64,000 bases of DNA, from assembly GCA_013306675.1 (NCBI GenBank), contig JABLUY010000039.1, forward strand, positions 87,219 through 151,218. The letters are read 5' to 3'. The DNA is from Thraustochytrium sp. TN22 (Eukaryota > Sar > Bigyra > Thraustochytrida > Thraustochytriidae). The notes under the pieces are model-generated. The model made no database searches and had not been told where the DNA came from. It saw only the letters and a program-made list of their open reading frames with translations. Of the stretch, positions 38,284-46,686 are shown one piece after another. Both the position numbers and the translations under genes were made by a program. The first letter of the stretch is position 1, and every line of letters begins with the position of its first letter.

Positions 38284-38557
38284 CTTGCCACGACATCTAT
38301 TGCAGGGCAAGAAGCGTGCGCTCCATCCCCTCTTTACATTGTGTAGGTAGACTCCGTCCGTATGCTCATGCAACATTCCATCTGTCATTGCAGTGCCGTC
38401 TTGACTATTGTTGTTTCCTTCTTGCCACGACATCTATTGCAGGGCAAGAAGCGTGCGCTCCATCCCCTCTTTACATTGTGTAGGTAGACTCCGTCCGTAT
38501 GCTCATGCAACATTCCATCTGTCATTGCAGTGCCGTGTTGTTTCCTTCAGCCGGTGG
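38284..38557. repeat. 137-bp tandem duplication
   Basis: Copies start at 38284 and 38421 with 'CTTGCCACGACATCTATTGC'. They are nearly identical except for a short deletion ('CTTGACTATTG' missing) near the end of copy two. Confidence 0.9.
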
Positions 38558-38696
38558 CCGCAGTGCTCCGATCCGTTCCCATTCAAGACTCTTTTTTGTG
38601 GAGTCAGCAGGCGTTACTCAGCTCTGTTCCCTCTTTTTTCGTTGTCATTTCCTCCAAGGACCAAACATGATGCTCAAGACATGTTGACACCTTGTG

Positions 38697-38958
38697 TGTG
38701 ATGATGGTGTTCCGCATGTGATGATGGTGTGTCGCATGTGATGATGGTGTTTCGCATGTGATGATGGTGTTCCGCATGTGATGAAGGTGTTCCGCATGTG
38801 ATGATGGTGTTTCGCAGGTGTTTCGCATGTGATGATGGTGTTTTGCATGTGATGAAGGTGTTCCGCATGTGATGATAGTGTTCCGCATGTGATGATGGTG
38901 TTTCGCATGTGATGATGGTGTTTCGCAGGTGTTTCGCATGTGATGATGGTGTTTCGCA
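38697..38958. repeat. 20-bp minisatellite
   Basis: About 13 units of GTGATGATGGTGTTTCGCAT, with minor variants (GTTCCGCAT, GATGAAGG, TTTTGCAT) and two places where a ten-base partial unit is inserted. It lies between convergent genes. There are no spacers, so it is not CRISPR-like. Confidence 0.9.
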
Positions 38959-39166
38959 CGCAAGAGACATCCTTTTGAGTCAGTGTGATGTTTCGCATGC
39001 AAGCTTTTGTTCTACTACCCTAGCAAAGTGGTGGCTGCCTGCACCTTCGCGGGCTATAGCTAGCACACACACAAACACACGCAGCAGCAAGGTCGGCCGG
39101 CACGTCGGCGCTGCAACTACTCCCTCTGGCCTTGGCCTGTCTTCTGGACTCCTCGAAATCGCCTTC

Positions 39167-41374
39167 TCACGCCTTGACCTGCTTCTTGTGCTTGGAGGCC
39201 TTCTTGGCCTTCTTGGGCGTGGGCTCCTCCTCCTCCTCTTCACCCTCCTCGTCGTCCTCCTCCTCCTCCTGGTCGGCCTCGTCAAGGTCCATCTGCTCAG
39301 GCTCGGCCTTGTCCTTCTTGGACTTCTTCTTCTTCTGCTGCTTCTTCTTCTTCTTCTTGGTGGCGCTCTCGCTGGGCGCCGCCTCGGGCTCCTCCTCGTC
39401 GTAGACAAGGGAAGGCGCAGCCTTGCGCGCCGCGGCCTCCTCGTCCGGGCCGGACTGCAGCGCGACCTGCGCGAGGAGAAAGTCGACGCGGCCAGAGAGC
39501 TTGACGAACTTGTCATAGACCGAGATGCGCGCGTCGATGACCTGGTAGAGCTCGCCGAGCGCATCCTGCAAGTCCGGGATCGTGACGAGGTGCATGGCGT
39601 GCTGCTCGAGCACCGCGCGGATCCAGAGCAGCAGCGCGTGGCCGCGCGCCGGGCGGCCCTCGAGCTTGCCGACGACCGTCTTGAGGAACTGCACAGCGCG
39701 GCGCGGCGAGAGACGCTGCACCGTGGCGTTGACCACCTTCCTGTCCTGGTTACCCAGGACCACCTCGAGCAGCTGGTCGTCGTTGCTCTGCAGGGCCTGC
39801 TCCAGCACGGTGCTCAGCGAGCCGGCCGTGGGCTGCTCCCGCGGGCGTTTCCTCCGCTTGCCGTCCTCGTCGGCATCGCCGGCATCGCCGCCGTTGAGCA
39901 TCTTCTGCTGGCTCTCCTGCCACGCGAGACGCTCCTCACGGCGCTCCACGCGGCTGCGCTCGCGCTCGCTGTCCATGTGCTCCTGCAGCGTCTGCGTGAG
40001 CTCGCGCACGCGCTCGCCAAGCGGCCGCTCGTCCTCGTCCTCGGCGTCGCCCGCGCCCTTGGACTCCTCCATCTCCTCGTCGTCGTCGTTCTCGCCGGCC
40101 GCCGCGATCACCTGCGGCTTGGCGGCCACCGCGGCGCCCTTGGCGTCCTTGACCACGTGCACCTTGTCGCTGCCTTTGGCCTTGGCCTTGAGGTCGCTGT
40201 CGGCGGCCTTGGCCTCCTCCTCGGCCTCCCCGGCCTCCTCCTCCTCCTCCTCGCCTTCCTCGTCGTCGTCGTCGATAAGGGCGCCGCCCGCCTCCAGCAG
40301 GCGCGCGCTGGCCGAGGCGTCGCGTAGCGTCTTCTTCGCCGGGAGCTTGGCCAGGGCGAGGCGCTCAAAGACCGGGCGCAGCGAGGTGGCGCGCGCCAGC
40401 ACGACCTCGTCGTCCTCCTCGGCCGCCGAGGCGGCGCGCAGCAGGCCCACGGCCACCACGCGGCCGGCCGCCGGGCCCGGCGCGCGCAGCTCGTGGTGCG
40501 GCGTCGCCAGGCGCAGCGCCTCGCTGCCCGCGGCGGGCACCTCGGCGCGGAAGAGCGAGGCGCGGCCGTCCTCGCTGCACACGCCCACCAGCAGGCTGTC
40601 GGCCGCGCCGCGCAGCGCCAGGTGCACCGGCGCGCTGGCCACCGAGAAGGTGGCGGCCGGCTCGCGCTCCAGCGGCACCTTGCCGTCGTCCTCGCCACCG
40701 GTCGCCGCCCCACCAGCAGCAGCAGCCGCCGCCGCCGCCGAGACCCTCCACAGGGTCACGACACGGTCGTCGCAGCACGAGACGAAGCTGGCGCCATCGT
40801 CCGCGAAGGCCATGTCGCGCACGGGCGTCGGGTGGCCCGCGAAGCGCTGCAGGCGCGCGCCCGAGGCCAGGTCCCACAGCTTGATGCCCGTGGTGGCCGT
40901 CAGCATGCGCTTGCCGTCGGGGCTCACGCAGATGCGCGCGCAGCCCTGCTTGCCCACCTTGAACTTGCGCGTCGGCGTCGGCTCGCCGCTCTCCAGGTCG
41001 AACTCGTACACGTAGCGCCCGCTGGCGCCGCACGCGAACAGCCGGCCGCCGTCTGGCGCCAGCGCCACGGCCGCCACCGCCTCGGCCTCGGACGTCTGCG
41101 GCAGCTGCACGGCCGACAGCACGCGCTGCGCGCGGCTCATGTCCCACACCGTCACCTGCCCGCGCGCGTTGCCCGTGGCCACCAGCTGCTTGCCGCCCAC
41201 GCACCGCATCGCCACGCACGCGTACCGCTGCGTCAGGTGGTCCTTCTCGTGCCGCGCCTGCTTGAGCGCCCCGGACTCCACATCCCACACCGCCAGCCGG
41301 TTGTCCGCCGTCACCTGCACCAGCACGCCCGCCTCGGCGTCCAGCACGCCCAGCGCGCCCACCTCCGCGGCCAT
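39167..41374 (-). CDS. Utp5/WDR43-like small-subunit processome protein
   Basis: 735 residues. Residues 1-330 are WD40 repeats ('NRLAVWDVESG', 'GQVTVWDM', 'GIKLWDLASG', 'VVTLWRV'). Residues ~375-520 are an acidic, charged region. Residues ~525-645 are a Utp12 domain ('LSTVLEQALQSNDDQLLEVV', 'RAVQFLKTVVGKLEGRP', 'LLLWIRAVLEQH'). Residues ~680-735 are a Lys/Glu tail with poly-Lys, a likely nucleolar targeting signal. WD40 plus Utp12 at this length is the plan of Utp5/WDR43, a t-UTP subunit needed for pre-rRNA transcription and 18S maturation in the nucleolus. Other WD40-Utp12 members (Utp4, Utp9, Utp12, Utp13) are longer or differ in the tail. It diverges from the Vma22-like gene over a 476-bp promoter region. 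Confidence 0.85.
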   Translation of the reverse strand: MAAEVGALGVLDAEAGVLVQVTADNRLAVWDVESGALKQARHEKDHLTQRYACVAMRCVGGKQLVATGNARGQVTVWDMSRAQRVLSAVQLPQTSEAEAVAAVALAPDGGRLFACGASGRYVYEFDLESGEPTPTRKFKVGKQGCARICVSPDGKRMLTATTGIKLWDLASGARLQRFAGHPTPVRDMAFADDGASFVSCCDDRVVTLWRVSAAAAAAAAGGAATGGEDDGKVPLEREPAATFSVASAPVHLALRGAADSLLVGVCSEDGRASLFRAEVPAAGSEALRLATPHHELRAPGPAAGRVVAVGLLRAASAAEEDDEVVLARATSLRPVFERLALAKLPAKKTLRDASASARLLEAGGALIDDDDEEGEEEEEEAGEAEEEAKAADSDLKAKAKGSDKVHVVKDAKGAAVAAKPQVIAAAGENDDDEEMEESKGAGDAEDEDERPLGERVRELTQTLQEHMDSERERSRVERREERLAWQESQQKMLNGGDAGDADEDGKRRKRPREQPTAGSLSTVLEQALQSNDDQLLEVVLGNQDRKVVNATVQRLSPRRAVQFLKTVVGKLEGRPARGHALLLWIRAVLEQHAMHLVTIPDLQDALGELYQVIDARISVYDKFVKLSGRVDFLLAQVALQSGPDEEAAARKAAPSLVYDEEEPEAAPSESATKKKKKKQQKKKKSKKDKAEPEQMDLDEADQEEEEDDEEGEEEEEEPTPKKAKKASKHKKQVKA

Positions 41375-41850
41375 GCTCTCCTCCCGCGCTCCTGCGTGCT
41401 CCAGCGCCTGCTAAGCTTTCACTGGCTGGCTGGCTGTGGCTGCGGCGTCGAGTCCCAGTTCCGCGCGCCTCGCGCCGCCTCGCGCGCGCCCCTGCCCGCC
41501 GCCGGGCCCCGCGCCGCCGCGGCCCGCCGCGAGCGGGTCGCCGCCGCCGCCTCCGCGCGCGCCGCCGCCCGCCGCCGCCGCCGCCGCCGCCCGCGGCCCG
41601 CCGCCGCGCCCGCGCCGCGCTCCGCTCGGGTCTGCTCTGCCGCCGCCACTCGTCTCGCGCCGCCGCGACCGTCCGCGACCGTCCGGAACCCGCGGCGGCG
41701 TCCGAAAAGGCCTTTTCAAAAGGGCGCGGCGCGCGGGCGGCAAGCAGTCCGCCTCGCTCGCTGCGTGGCGCGCGACCGCGGCGGCGCGAGGGCCGCGAGG
41801 AGCGCGGCGGCGAGAGCGCCCGCGCGCCCGCGCCCGCCCGCCCCGCCGCC
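41375..41850. promoter_or_regulatory. Compact bidirectional promoter region
   Basis: 476 bp between the diverging Utp5-like and Vma22-like genes. It contains direct repeats of CGACCGTCCG at 41665-41685 (including ACCGTCCGCGAC, shared with the helicase promoter) and the perfect palindrome GAAAAGGCCTTTTC at 41704-41717. No TATA box seen. Confidence 0.5.
41704..41717. promoter_or_regulatory. 14-bp perfect palindrome GAAAAGGCCTTTTC
   Basis: Lies ~135 bp upstream of the Vma22-like ATG and ~330 bp upstream of the Utp5-like ATG, an A/T-rich island in otherwise GC-only sequence, followed by 'AAAAGG'. A candidate protein-binding site. Confidence 0.45.
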
Positions 41851-42450
41851 ATGGGCGACGCGGCCGTGGCGCGCGCGCTGGAGGCGGCCGAGCGCGGCGT
41901 GGACCTCGCCGCGGAGCTCGAGGCCGTGCTGCGCCGCGGCTTCGTGGAGCTCTCCAGCGCGCGCGCGTCCAAGGGCATCGGCGGCGCGGCGTACATCGCG
42001 CCGGAGAGCTTCCCGGCCGAGGCCACGGCCGCCAGGACCGTGCGCGCGGACCGGGCCGCGGGCGCCTGGCGGCTCCAGGTGCGCGAGCTCGACCCCCAGC
42101 TGCAGGACGCGGCGCGGGGCGAGGCCGCCAAGGACGGCGACCAGGCGCCGCGCAGGCGGCGCCAGGCGCCGGGCGACGCCGGCGCCGACGCCGACGGGGA
42201 GCCGGCTGAGGACGAGGCGGCGGCCGCCCTGCGCAGGCTGCGCGCGGACCCCGTGTACAGGTGGCTCCGCATCAAGCCGCGCGGCGCGCTCGAGCGCTCG
42301 CAGACGGCCTTTGTGCAGGCGCTCGCGCTGGCTGTGGAGCTCGCGGAGCACAACCGCGCGCTGCGAGTGGCGGCGCGCGAGCTCGAGGAGGCCGTCAACG
42401 CCGAGGAGGAGCTGGCTACGGACGCTGCGTCCGAGGCTGCCGTCGCGTGA
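41851..42450 (+). CDS. Vma22/CCDC115-like V-ATPase assembly factor
   Basis: 199 residues. Helical residues 1-45 lead into 'GFVELSSARASKGIGGAAYI', matching the L..AR...G......Y block of CCDC115. A variable Arg/Gly/Asp-rich middle follows. Residues ~140-185 have 'DPVYRWLRIKPRGALERSQT' and a helical 'VQALALAVELAEHNRAL', matching D-P-x-x-W-F-x-x-x-x-P-x-x-L-R-x-A-Q-x-x-F in that family. Vma22/CCDC115 works at the ER with Vma12 and Vma21 to assemble the V-ATPase Vo sector. The match is by motif order in a poorly conserved small protein, so a different helical protein remains possible. Confidence 0.68.
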   Translation: MGDAAVARALEAAERGVDLAAELEAVLRRGFVELSSARASKGIGGAAYIAPESFPAEATAARTVRADRAAGAWRLQVRELDPQLQDAARGEAAKDGDQAPRRRRQAPGDAGADADGEPAEDEAAAALRRLRADPVYRWLRIKPRGALERSQTAFVQALALAVELAEHNRALRVAARELEEAVNAEEELATDAASEAAVA

Positions 42451-42738
42451 TGGATGGCCTTGTGTGTGTATCAACAGGCTGGCTGCCGGTGGCAGGCATT
42501 GACAGTGAGTTCCACGTCGTCAAGACCTGCGCCAGGCAAAGCCGATTTGGAGCGGACTGTGAGAAGGGGAGATCTGAGGCGGCGCAGCGTGCATGGCACG
42601 CCGGCGAGCGAGAGCCCCCCCGCGCCTGGGTCAAAGGTGGCGGCCGTCTTGCGCAGCTGCCCGAGGATGATTGAGAGACGGCGGCCACGCGTCTTGTGGC
42701 CGCCACGTGATCTTTACAATAACAAGAAAAAGCTTCTG

Positions 42739-42773
<35 letters not shown>

Positions 42774-42800
42774 TTCGTCTCTCATTCCTCGTCTTCGCCG
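42451..42800. other. Convergent 3' region with (GCGT)n microsatellite
   Basis: Between the Vma22-like and carboxypeptidase stops; (GCGT)n occupies ~42738-42774. No gene seen. Confidence 0.65.
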
Positions 42801-44735
42801 TCATGACTTGCGGCGGCGACGCGAAGACGACTTCTTGCACTTGATCCAAGGCTTGAGCTTGTTCTTGGCGCACGGGTCGGCCGGCGTAAGGTCGGGCTTG
42901 CCCGGCACCGCGCACGTGTACAGGTCAGCCATGGTGGTGGTGGCGTTGCGCGTGTCGAGAAAGCCCCAGGGCGAGAGCTCTAGGTCGCGGTCCGCGCCGC
43001 GCGACGATGACAGGCGTAGCGCGCCAGCCACGAGGCCAGCGTGGGCCAGCGTGGCGCGCGCCATCTCGGCAGCCACCGGCGCAATGTCCTTGCCGTCGTC
43101 GGCGGCCATCTTGGCACGCAAAGACTCCTTGCGCTGCTGCGCAACGCTAAGCCCGCTGCTGCTGCTGCTGCTGCTGCCACCGCCGCCACCTTCGTCGTCG
43201 TCGTCGTCAAAGGTGACCCCGGCCAGCTTGGCCTGTCGGCGCGCCTCGATGAAGGCCTTGGACGAGCTCGTCTCGATCATGAGTGGGTACGGGATGAGCG
43301 CGTCGTAAAAGGCCCAGTCGATGGAGATGCCGGACGAGGAAATCTCCAAGGTCTTGCGCCGCGGCTTGAAGGAGTACTCGCCGTGGCCCACGGCGTTCAT
43401 CTGGTCGCACAGGTGGCGGCCCACCGCCGAGTGCGCGCGCTCCGCCTGCTGCGCGACGTGGCAGTAGTTGCGCGGCTGCAGGACGCCGCCGATACAGCAG
43501 TGCACAGCCAGCAGGCCGGAGACCGCCGTGCCGAGACGGCGATGTCGCGCTTGCGCGCGGCGCACGCGCGCATCGCGGGCCAGACCGCCCGGCACGCCGG
43601 CGCCCGTGATCCAGTCACGGAAGGCGCGCGTCTCCGCCGCCTCAAAGGGCGCCGCGCCCATGTACACCTCGCTCTCGGTCCACGTCTGGCCGTGGCCCCA
43701 CGTGAAGCCGGCCGACCCCCAGTTCCGGTTCAGGTCGATGCCCACCGTGCCGTCCGCGTTGCGCTGCCGGTTCTTGCGCCAGAAGCGCTTCTGCTTCTCC
43801 TCCTCCGCCTCACTGTCGGCGCGCGCGCCGTGCGTGTACGCGTAGCCGTCCGGGTTGAGCACCGGCACGATCCACACGTTCACGAGCCGCAAGAGCGCCG
43901 CGGGCGCCATGCTGGCGTCCGCGCCGTCCACCAGCGCGGGCGCCTCGCCCGTCAGCAGCAGGCGCGCCGCCTCGGCCAGCGCCATGGGCACCATCCACTC
44001 GCGCCCGTGCTCCGTGCCGAGAACGACCACGTTCGGGTTCGTGTTGGCCGCCGTCGACGACGCCAGCCGCAGCGCCACGAGCGGCCGGCCCTCGGCGGAG
44101 CTGCCCAGCTGGCCCAGCGACACCTCCTCCGGGAACGCCTCGCGCAGCCACACAAAGAACGCCAGCAGCGAGTCCCAGTCCCTAAAGTCGCTGAAGAACT
44201 CGCCGCTCCCGCTCGCGCCAAAGGAGGTCTGCAGCAGTCGCGCCGTCGCGGCCCGCGCCTTCTTGGCCGCCAGGGGCCGCAGCCCCTCCAGGAGCACGTC
44301 GCCCTGGCCCTCCTTGAGCTTGACCCGCTTCGGCGTCACTGAGGCGGGCTGCAGCGCAAAGGTCTCCTTGATCTTGGCGGCCGTGGGCTCCTCGCCGCCC
44401 CGCAACTGCTGCTGGGCCTCCTTCTCGACGAGCTCCTGCGGCAGGTCCTGCGACGACCTTCGGCCTGCGACCGCCAGCAGCACGAGCACCGCTGTTGCCG
44501 CGGCCAGCAGGGCCAGGACGGCTTGTGCGCCGCGAGGCAGTGCCTCCGCGCGCGCGCGCAGCCGCCTCACGCGCAGCAGGAGCCCGCGGCGCGCATGGAG
44601 CGGCCCCGCGTCTTCGTCGTCCGTGGCTGTCGTGCCGTGCTCTGGGTCAGGCTCGTCCGCTCCTGCTCGCGCGCTGCGCGGCGGCGCGCGGCGCTTCGCG
44701 CGGCGCGCCGTTGTCGACTCGGCCGTGCCGCTCAT
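42801..44735 (-). CDS. M14 zinc carboxypeptidase, type II membrane protein
   Basis: 644 residues. A basic cytosolic tail, then one membrane segment (~70-91, 'AVLALLAAATAVLVLLAVAG') and a lumenal or extracellular M14 peptidase domain (~175-600). Visible active-site elements are the zinc ligands His243 and Glu246 ('HGREW'), 'NPDGY', the Asn336-Arg337 carboxylate-binding pair ('GIDLNRNWG'), His412 as third zinc ligand ('AVHCCIGG') and the catalytic glutamate Glu488 ('IPYPLMIET'). Residues ~380-405 before His412 are Arg-rich and atypical. A low-complexity insert (Asp5, Gly5, Ser7; ~510-527) separates Glu488 from the last helix. The enzyme should remove C-terminal residues from peptides. A/B versus N/E class specificity cannot be assigned. 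Confidence 0.88.
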   Translation of the reverse strand: MSGTAESTTARRAKRRAPPRSARAGADEPDPEHGTTATDDEDAGPLHARRGLLLRVRRLRARAEALPRGAQAVLALLAAATAVLVLLAVAGRRSSQDLPQELVEKEAQQQLRGGEEPTAAKIKETFALQPASVTPKRVKLKEGQGDVLLEGLRPLAAKKARAATARLLQTSFGASGSGEFFSDFRDWDSLLAFFVWLREAFPEEVSLGQLGSSAEGRPLVALRLASSTAANTNPNVVVLGTEHGREWMVPMALAEAARLLLTGEAPALVDGADASMAPAALLRLVNVWIVPVLNPDGYAYTHGARADSEAEEEKQKRFWRKNRQRNADGTVGIDLNRNWGSAGFTWGHGQTWTESEVYMGAAPFEAAETRAFRDWITGAGVPGGLARDARVRRAQARHRRLGTAVSGLLAVHCCIGGVLQPRNYCHVAQQAERAHSAVGRHLCDQMNAVGHGEYSFKPRRKTLEISSSGISIDWAFYDALIPYPLMIETSSSKAFIEARRQAKLAGVTFDDDDDEGGGGGSSSSSSSGLSVAQQRKESLRAKMAADDGKDIAPVAAEMARATLAHAGLVAGALRLSSSRGADRDLELSPWGFLDTRNATTTMADLYTCAVPGKPDLTPADPCAKNKLKPWIKCKKSSSRRRRKS

Positions 44736-45234
44736 GTCGCGAGACTAGCTAGGGTCTTGCGGCTCTGCGCGGAGATGAGGTGAGCGCGAGCCCGACAGTT
44801 GAGCAGGCCAGGCTGCCGCCTTGAACCATCTTCTTGTCCTTGTCATGACGACGCGCCGCCGGGCTTCTGCAGTGAGGTCTATATTGCACTGGCACTGCAG
44901 GCGGCCGTGGCGCAGGCCTCTTTTGTCAGGCCTAACCAGGCCTAACATAGCGTAGTGGGCGACGAGCGGAGAGGCCCACGCACGCGATCCTGACAGTGAG
45001 TGACAGCCCATGCGCTGCCGACAAGCCTGCGCTGCCAACTTGCCTTGCCTGCACTCACTGTCACTCATCAGGCTGCCGACCCGAGTTCATCAAGTGAGCA
45101 TAACGGATTTCGTGACTCTGTGCGCTGCAGAGCACTGGCAGTGGCAGTCAGTCACCTGGCTGGTGCAAGGCAGAGAAAAAGCGAACCAGCCAAGCATGCA
45201 CTCACCCACTCATCGCGTCAATCAAGGCAAGAAT
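44736..45234. other. Divergent intergenic region
   Basis: About 500 bp between the carboxypeptidase start and the small ORF. Mixed composition; no repeat or clear promoter motif supported. Confidence 0.5.
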
Positions 45235-45522
45235 ATGGAGGAGCGGCCCGACCTCGGCGTGCCGAGCGTGTCGGCCGTGGAGGCGGGCCACTGGTCGCGG
45301 CGCGGGCTGCGGTCTGTGAACACCGTCGGGAAAGGCGGCGGCGCTTCTCGGCCCCGGTTCGCGAGCACCGCGTGGGACGAGCAGACCGTGAACTGGGAGC
45401 GCGTGTTGGGCACACTGGAGAAGCTCGACCTGCCATACCCCAAGACAACCCTGGCAACGGCGCTCGAGGACCAGCCAGCGCAGCCGCGGAGGGGGTGCGC
45501 CTCCAAGCGGCTGCTCGGTTGA
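45235..45522 (+). CDS. Small protein of unknown function
   Basis: 95 residues from ATG 45235 (the frame is open upstream to 45010 but that part has intergenic character). The C-terminal half reads like real protein ('WDEQTVNWERVLGTLEKLDL', then 'PYPKTTLATALEDQ'). The L-P-Y-P-K motif after an acidic/helical lead resembles the extreme C-terminus of ETHE1-type sulfur dioxygenases, but no metallo-beta-lactamase domain is present, so this is only a resemblance. The N-terminal half is basic (SRRGLRS). It fits the strict strand alternation of the neighbourhood and ends 106 bp from the convergent NIP30-like gene. It could be spurious. Confidence 0.4.
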   Translation: MEERPDLGVPSVSAVEAGHWSRRGLRSVNTVGKGGGASRPRFASTAWDEQTVNWERVLGTLEKLDLPYPKTTLATALEDQPAQPRRGCASKRLLG

Positions 45523-45628
45523 AACGCCCCCCAACCCTCTGCGATGAAAACGACGCACTTCGCGCTGCGCTGCTACGACGCTGTGCCGCTGCGCTGCGCG
45601 CGCTTATTGTCTGCATGCATATACGATG

Positions 45629-46686
45629 TCAGTAAGGTACAAGCCCCGATCGCTTGGAGGCATCAGTCTCCTCGTCGCTCTCGCTCTCGCTGTCACTATG
45701 GTTGCCGTAGTTGACGAGCCCTGTGGGCTTATCGTCGTTGATTGGAGGGGGCGCGCTATCCGCGCTGCCATCGCCGCCCTTTGGCTCGGCGTCGCTGTCC
45801 TTGTGGACGTCGTCGGCGGCGGCGTCATCGCCGGCAACGGCGGCGGCGACGCCGGCGTCCTCGCTCTCATCCTTGGACTCCTTCTTCGCCTTTTTGTTCT
45901 TCTTGCCGGCGGCCCCCCTTTTCTTGCGTCGCTTCTTGCCCTTGACGGCGAGGACGCGCGGCGCGCCCCAGCCGCTATCGGACTCGTTGTCGTCGGCGTC
46001 GTCCTCGTCGTCGTTGTCGCCATCGGCGACCTGGCCCTTGTCGACGGATGGCTGCGGGCCGGCTGTGTCCGGACCGACGGCGGCGGCGCGCTCGGCCTGG
46101 TCGGCTCGCTGTCGTTGTGCTTCGGCTGCGTGTGCGGGTGGGTGTGCGGCAAGACGAGGAGGTTAGTTGTCAATCGGACGGAGGAGGAGGAGGAGGAGGA
46201 GGAGGCGCGCTCTCCTTGCGTTTGCGGTGCGAGAGGCACGAGGCACGTACCGAAGGCGGCGAGCTGGGACTCTTCCTCGCGGCGCGCCTGCAGGTCTTTG
46301 GCGCGCTGTCGCTGGTGGTATTCAACCAAGAAGCTTTTGTCTTCCGCGTCGAGCTCGGCCGGGAGGTCTGCGCGCAGCGTGGCGGGCGTCAGCGCGGGCG
46401 CCGCGGTCTTTTCCCTCCTCCCTCACCTACCTTGGGCGGCCCTGCGCTGCTCCCACTGGGCCTGCTGCTCGTCGCGCTGCGTCTTGAGCTGCTCGTAGAG
46501 CGATCCCTCTGCGCCGCGGCGCGCCAGCAGCTCGCGGTCCCTGTCGAGCGCCGACTGGTTGGTGTCGCCGGGCCCCAGGTCGATGCGCTCCACCTGCTCC
46601 TCTGTGTGGTCGCCGTCCTCGCCGCTGCGCAGCACGGCGGTGCGCACGAACTGCAGGCCGGTGCGGCCCGACCCCTCGTCCCCCAT
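45629..46686 (-). CDS. NIP30/FAM192A-like nuclear protein, three exons
   Basis: 289 residues after splicing. Exon 1 is 46686-46431, intron 1 46430-46368 (63 nt, GTAGGT...GCGCAG), exon 2 46367-46251, intron 2 46250-46126 (125 nt, GTACGT...ACGCAG), exon 3 46125-45629. The spliced N-terminal domain has 'GSLYEQLKTQRDEQQAQWEQ', then 'LDAEDKSFLVEYHQRQR' and 'ARREEESQLAAF', which is the NIP30 domain order (L-Y-E-x-L-x-x-x-K/R ... L-D-x-x-E/D-x-x-F-L ... R-R-E-E-E). Exon 3 encodes Lys-rich nuclear-signal-like and acidic Ser/Asp-rich stretches. In animals FAM192A/PIP30 binds the proteasome activator PA28-gamma through an acidic phosphorylated C-terminus; whether that holds here is inference. Unspliced, each exon ends in nonsense. 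Confidence 0.82.

Larger units (their letters stand above)
38192..39166. other. Convergent 3' region rich in repeats
   Basis: Between the stops of the ornithine-type carrier and the Utp5-like gene. It holds a G-rich run, a 137-bp tandem duplication and a 20-bp minisatellite (listed separately). No gene supported. Confidence 0.6.

Noticed and set aside
38697-38958. CRISPR-like array
   Set aside because: Units are directly adjacent without unique spacers and the genome is eukaryotic; it is a minisatellite.
45235-45522. Assigning the small ORF as an ETHE1-type sulfur dioxygenase
   Set aside because: Only the short L-P-Y-P-K-like end resembles that family; the metal-binding domain is entirely absent.
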